Shown in pieces: positions 58,501 through 64,000 of a stretch of 64,000 nt of DNA. The notes under the pieces are model-generated. The model saw only the letters and a program-made list of their open reading frames with translations. It was not told the DNA's origin and searched no databases. The stretch spans positions 3,162,001 through 3,226,000 of the forward strand of contig JAHEWK010000008.1 in assembly GCA_020740775.1 (NCBI GenBank). The letters are read 5' to 3'. The translations under genes were made by a program, and so were the position numbers. The stretch is from Ilyonectria destructans. Lineage: Eukaryota; Ascomycota; Sordariomycetes; Hypocreales; Nectriaceae. Positions within the stretch are counted from its first letter, which is position 1. Every line of letters begins with the position of its first letter.

Positions 58501-59550
58501 GCTAGTTAGGCTCTTTAGTGCTTCTTTCTTTAAGTTACTTACCAGTATTATATTACAGCTTACTACTGTTTTATTTTTTAATATACTGCACTTTTAATAT
58601 AATTTACTTTATACTATCTTCTATATCTTTATATTAATAATAGAGGTTTTTATTTATATAGAATAAAATTATTATACTATTTATAAATAAGATTTCTTAT
58701 TTATATAGAATAAATTATTATACTATTTATAGAATAAAGTTTCTTATTTATATAAAACTGTATATATATATCTCTATTTATATTATATTAATTCTTTATC
58801 TATAGAAATATCTATTTATTAATCTATTAATTATTCTACTTAAAAATTATTATATAATATATTAATAATTAATTAAAAGTTTAAATTTAGCTTTATTTAT
58901 ATAAAATAACTATTATTAAAATAATTTATTTTATTAAAGAATATAACTTTAAGTAAATTATTTAAATTAAGAATATTTTTCTTTTTTATATTTAAAAGTT
59001 ATAATAATTTCTAACTCTTTTATATTTATAATATTATTATAGTATATTTAAATCTAACTATTAGATTACCAGTTATATATATATATTACTATTAATTTCA
59101 GCTAATTAAAATTTAGTATATAGTAAAGCCTACTTAATAGAGAGTATAAACTACTAATTATAAATTACTAAAAACCCCCTCTAGCTAATTATAAAAGAGA
59201 AAATAAACTTAAGTAGAAATTTAATTAACTTTTCTTCTTTTAATTCTAACTTATATAGCTAGCTTAAAGTAAGAAAGATAAAAGAGAGAGAAAGTAATTA
59301 TTTTAACTGTATATATATAGAATTATACTATTAAACTCCTCCCCCCTCTCTTTTTACCTCTATTTCTTTACCTAATAAAATAGAGATTAATAATATCTAT
59401 TATATAAATATAAAATATTTAATTTAGCTTATACTATTATAATTTATCTTAAAATTTAATAGTAAGTATTTAAAATTCTACTATTTTTTTACTTCTATCT
59501 ATTTATTTATAATTAGATAATAATAGAAATTAGATAAAATAAAATCAAAT

Positions 59551-59830
59551 AGTATCTAAAGAGATTAATATCTCTATATATTCTATCTTAAGATATATTA
59601 TTCTTTAAATTAATCTATAAGTAGATAATAAAAGAAAATAAAGAGAATATAATATAATAGTATTTAAAGAATTAATATCTCTATATATTCTATTTTAAGA
59701 TATATTATTTTTTAACTCTATCTATAAGTAAATAATAAAAGAAAATAAAAAGAATATAATTAAGTAGTATTTAAGAAATTAATATCTCTATATATTCTAT
59801 TTAAAGATATACTATTTTTTAATTTTATTA
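59551..59830. repeat. About 107-bp tandem repeat, 2.5 units
   Basis: Units begin AGTAT(C/T)TAAAGA near 59551, 59659 and 59765. Each contains ATTAATATCTCTATATATTC and a GATAATAAAAGAAAATAAA segment. A partial fourth copy is at about 60300-60385. Confidence 0.7.
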
Positions 59831-60105
59831 TTATTACAGTATATTTTAATCTCTCTATTTATTAATTTTTTTTATTTTAATTTAGCTTACTATAATATAT
59901 TTTAACTCCTTTATTTATTAACTTTTTTTATTTTAATTTAGCTTATTATAGTATATTTTAAGTTCTCTATTTATTAATCTTTTTTATTTTAATTTAGCTT
60001 ACTATAATATATTTTAACTTCTCTATCTATTAACTTCTTTTATTTTAATTTAGCTTATTATAATATATTTTAACTTCTTTATTTATTACTTCTTTTAATA
60101 TTAAA
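59827..60105. repeat. 56-bp tandem repeat, about 4.5-5 units
   Basis: TTTAATTTAGCTTA(C/T)TATA recurs with exact 56-bp spacing: TAGCTT at 59883, 59939, 59995 and 60051. Units differ mostly by T/C changes. Confidence 0.75.
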
Positions 60106-60566
60106 GCTGGTATTATATTCTCTATTAGTTAGATTTACTATATTTTTTAAAAGGGTAATTATACTTAGTATATTAATATTAGTACTTCTATTTATCTAGC
60201 TGCTATTCTTAAGTATCTTACTATTAAAATCCTTAAGTATCTTATTATTAAAATTCTTAAGTTAGCTAGTAATACTATTTATAATAACCTCTATATTATT
60301 TTCTAACTCTATCTATAAGTAGATAATAAAAAGAAATAAATAGAATATAATTAAGTAGTATTTAGAGAATTAATATCTTATATAGAAAAATACAGCTTAA
60401 AGTTAGAGATATTTTTTCTTAAAAAGTATTAATATTATTAAATAGATAGAATCTCTAATTTATTTAAGAATTTTAAAAGTTCGTTTTATTAATATATTTA
60501 TTTTATAGAATTAATTATAAGTTATAATTACTAAATATTTAAGTAGAATTAATTTAAACTTTAATT

Positions 60567-60720
60567 AATTAAAAATTATAATTAGTTAAATCTATTAATC
60601 TCTATATAATTAAAAATTATAATTAGCTAAATTTACTTTTCTCTATATAATTAAAAATTATAATTAGCTAAATTTACTTTTTTTTATATAATTAAAAATT
60701 ATAATTAGCTAAATTTACTG
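60567..60720. repeat. 41-bp tandem repeat, four units
   Basis: ATTAAAAATTATAATTAG starts at about 60567, 60608, 60649 and 60690, with exact 41-bp spacing. CTAAATTTACTTTT follows in the later units. Confidence 0.75.
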
Positions 60721-61009
60721 CTTTTCTTTTACAGTAGAAAATATCTTTTTAAAAATAGTATATATTAAAATAGAAGATATCTCTATAGAAAAGCTATTTA
60801 ATTAATTAGCAGCTTTAATAGAGCTTTTATTATTAGCTATAAAAGATAATAACTTAATAAAGTAATTAAAGCTCTTATAGTATATATACTAGTAGAAGTA
60901 AGCTATAGCTTAAAAATAAATTAAAATAAATAATACTATAAAAAAATAAATAGAAAAAGAATACTATATAATAAAAAAAAAGAGAAAAAAAAAGAAAAGA
61001 TAGTAGAAA

Positions 61010-61410
61010 TTATATAAAAGTATATAAATATAAACTTAAAATTTATATTAATATTTTATATAGAATAACTAGTGTTTTATTCAGCTGAAATAATAATAGT
61101 ATATTCTTCTATAGATATAATAAATATAAAAAATCTAATAATTTTATTAATAAGTTTAAATTTAATTTTTAAATATATTAAAAAAATCTTTATATAAAAT
61201 ATAAAAATTTAAACTTAAAATTTAAGCTGATAATTTATATAATAAAATTAATATTTTATTTAATTAAAGTAAAAATAGTATATTTTTAATAGATATAATA
61301 AGTATAAAAAATCTAATAATTTTAAAATTAAATTAAAATTTAATATTTAAATAGATTAATATAGTTTTTATATAAAAGTATATAAATTTAAACTTAAAAT
61401 TTAAACTTAA
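61010..61410. repeat. About 180-bp repeat, two full units plus a start
   Basis: A TATAAAA(G)TATA...AAACTTAAAATTTA block recurs near 61013, 61193 and 61372. A matching ATAAATATAAAAAATCTAATAA-type segment lies in each unit. The copies are diverged. Confidence 0.55.
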
Positions 61411-61952
61411 AAATATATTATAAAAGTTAGCTTTATTAAAATACTATATAAAAATCTTAAGATAGAGTTTACTATATTATAAAGTATTTACTTATTAAGT
61501 ATAAAAATTATACTTAATAAATAAAGCTATAGATACTATATTATATAATCTTACTTTAAAGTAAAATAAAATACTATTTCTTTTTATTCTAACTTTTATA
61601 ATTATTCTCCCCCTTTTAAAGTTTTATTTTAAGATATTACTTTTTTAGATATTAAATTTATAGTTAAAAGTATAATCTTCTATTACTTTAGTAGTATTTT
61701 ATTATTATAAATAGAGTTAGTAAAAATAGAGTTTATTATTATTATTAATTTAAGTATTTAGTATATAGAGTATATTTAGTTATAAAACTCTAATTATTAA
61801 TCTGTAATTATTAAGTATAATACCGCTATACTTAATAACTAGTATTATATATAGCTATTAGTTAAAATTACTATAATCCCTCTAGTAGCTAGCTTTACTA
61901 GTAGGGGGCTATTATACTTAATAACTAATTACACTTAATAATCAGTTTGCAG

Positions 61953-62019
61953 CTAATTAGAGAGAGAAAGAAAGAGAGTTTAAATAAAAGAGAAAAAGAA
62001 AAAAAAAAGAGTAAAAAGA

Positions 62020-62050
<31 letters not shown>

Positions 62051-62175
62051 AAGAGAAAGAAAAAGAGAGAGAGAAAAAGAGAGAGAGAGAGAGTTTTTTC
62101 TTCTTTTTAAAAGCTAAAAAAAAGAAAGAAAATAAGAAAGAAAGAAAAAGAAAATAGAAAAAGAAAAAAGAGCTT
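61953..62175. repeat. Polypurine (GA/A) tract
   Basis: Over 200 bp are almost only G and A on the plus strand, with (GA)n and (GAAA)n runs broken near 62093-62110 by a pyrimidine patch TTTTTTCTTCTTTTT. The patch makes a local inverted repeat with the flanking purines. Confidence 0.7.
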
Positions 62176-62489
62176 AGCTATAGTAGCAGTAATAGTAAGT
62201 AGCAGCAGTAATAGCAGCTATAGCTTTAAGCTAGAGCTAGCTTTATTACTATTTCTATCTTTCTATTTTTATCTATATAACTTATAGCTATATTATAGCT
62301 AACTTATTAAGTTATTTATTAAAGTAATATACTAACTTTAGCTAGCTTATATATTAGACTCTTATTAAATACTATAGATAAAAAAACCTTAATAGCTTTA
62401 ATTAGTAGTAATAGTAGTAGTAATAATAGTAGTAATAATAATATTAAAAAAGAATAAAAAGCAGCTAGTTAAGCTTAAATTAAAACTCT

Positions 62490-62490
62490 A

Positions 62491-62541
<51 letters not shown>
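62490..62541. repeat. (TAA)n microsatellite
   Basis: About 17 uninterrupted ATA/TAA triplets, with shorter interrupted AGT/AAT triplet runs just before it (about 62400-62445). Confidence 0.8.
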
Positions 62542-62545
<4 letters not shown>

Positions 62546-64000
62546 GTAACTATAGCTCTTTTTATTAGTCTTTCTATTTACTATATATTTTAATATTATA
62601 AATACTCTAACTTTCTAATAGTTAACTAAAAGCTTTATAAAATATATTATAGCTAGCTTTATATAGCTAGTAGAAAGTAGGCTTAAATAGGCCTTTAATA
62701 TTAAGCTTTTATTTAAACTTTCTTTATACTATTAGCTAGATACTTTTACTTTCTTATTAATTTAATTACTATAGCTACTATTACTATTATAGCTTTATAT
62801 TTAAGCTTAAGCTTAAGTTAAAATTACTTAAGTTTAAGCTTAAAGTTAAAGAGTAAAATCAGTTTATAAATATAGCTAAAAGCCAGTATAGCTAAAAAGA
62901 AAGTAGCAGCTTAAAAGTAGCAGTAAATAACAGCCTAACTTATAGTAATTATTTAGTAGCAGTAAGAGTATAAGTAGAATAAGCAGTAGAAAAAGCAGCT
63001 TTAAATAGCTAAAGGCAGTATATATAAGTATAAAATAACTAATTAGCTATAGTATACTAGCTGAGTTAATTACTTTAGCAGTTAAAATTTTAACTGTATT
63101 TATACTACTAGCTAAATACTATAGTAAGTTAATAAGTTAAATCTATAGATACTTATTTAAGCTTTAAACTAAGTTTTTTTCTACTACTATATTATTAGTT
63201 TTAAGGTACTACTATATATTAGCTGGCTCTATTTAGCTAGCCTCTATTTATAAAAGATTTATAGCTAGCTATTTAAATCTCTATAGAAAAAAACCAGTAT
63301 AAATTAATATTTAAGCTATAATAAGTACTTTTTTTACTACTATTTATAAATTTAAACTCTTAAGCTAATTAAACTTATTATATAATATACTCTTATTTTT
63401 ACTTTAATATAATAAGGCTAGCTTATAAGATTTAGCTTTTAGTTAGTATAAATAATAGTAGCAGGCTATAGCTATAATAATAGTAATAATAATAAGAGTT
63501 ATAAGAATAATAATAAGAATAATAATAAAAAGGCTAGTAGTAATAAATTCCACCTTAAAAAAGAGATTTTATAGACTCTAGCTAGCTTTTAGATATAATA
63601 TCTACCTATTAATCTCTTTATTAGCTTATTTTAGTATTTTATTATTATTCTAGAAATTAACAGCTAAATTAAATAGCTATAATTAGTCTATTTCTTTACT
63701 AGTATTTTAGCTGGCTTTATTTATATACACTGAGTAGTTATAGTTAAAACTGTAATTTCTAGCTATAAGTAAGCTATATTAATAAACCTACTTAAGTAGC
63801 TAAATATAATAAGAGAGAGCTAGCTATATAAAACTAGCTATATATTAATAAGCTATATTTTAAGCTTATTACTCTATAGAAAGAGACTTATAATAGAGAT
63901 TAATAGCTAGCTTACTATTTTATAGAATTTAAATAGAATTTTACTTTACTTCTAAAAGTAGTTTTTTATAATAGATACTATTTAGTAACTAATAGTAAAA

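Larger units (their letters stand above)
58501..64000. repeat. Large AT-rich, probably RIP-degraded repeat block
   Basis: About 5.5 kb to the window edge at roughly 80% AT, with a sharp left boundary near 58500. No ORF of note is open on either strand. It contains several tandem arrays (listed separately), a purine tract and trinucleotide microsatellites. The dense TA steps and lack of CpA fit RIP of older repeats; the tandem arrays could also be native satellite. Confidence 0.7.

Noticed and set aside
58500..64000. Telomere or CRISPR-like array in the AT block
   Set aside because: No TTAGGG units were seen, and the tandem units are contiguous without unique spacers.

Overview
The window is nuclear DNA from a filamentous ascomycete (Pezizomycotina, most like a Sordariomycete). 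Genes carry short 46-76 nt introns. Zn2Cys6 regulators, RTA1-like proteins, a myosin-motor chitin synthase and a fatty-acid-type P450 are present. AT-rich blocks show C-to-T decay at CpA sites (CAA/CAG read as TAA/TAG, TGG as TGA), which is the mark of RIP. There are no CRISPR arrays, telomere repeats or convincing tRNA genes. All calls come from reading the sequence; no database search was run.

Layout. 1-6541: a Tad-like LINE (minus strand) whose endonuclease is split by a 5.5 kb TIR-bounded element. Inside that element is a RIP-decayed plus-strand transposase gene (MULE-like) cut by many 41-53 nt introns, nearly all with the same AT palindromic core. 7138-8259: an intact MDR oxidoreductase. 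9775-15752: a myosin-motor chitin synthase, dead by two nonsense codons, a frameshift and a 727-bp TIR element with a perfect 9-bp target duplication. 16787-17852: an RTA1-like gene with one in-frame TAG. 17.9-25.1 kb: gene-poor, with a small tyrosine-rich ORF and a broken SMP-30-like beta-propeller gene.

25.1-34.2 kb is the best-preserved part: a UPC2-like Zn2Cys6 regulator, an OSBP/Kes1 lipid-transfer protein, an AIF-like oxidoreductase, a second UPC2-like regulator and an intact RTA1-like gene. 34.5-47 kb mixes relics (NmrA-like reductase, type III PKS C-terminus, PKS acyl-carrier domain) with intact genes (P450, a third UPC2-like regulator, and a divergent sulfatase and MFS transporter pair). 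47-50.2 kb: a decayed GH127 gene and a 3'-truncated glucosamine-6-phosphate deaminase. 51.3-55.1 kb: a secreted alpha/beta hydrolase divergent from a fourth Zn2Cys6 regulator. 56.4-56.8 kb: a small secreted ten-cysteine protein. 58.5-64 kb: an AT-rich block with several tandem arrays.

Together this looks like an accessory or subtelomere-like region under RIP and gene loss. Sterol/lipid-related genes (UPC2-like regulators, OSBP, two RTA1 proteins) survive beside the remains of one or more secondary-metabolism loci.
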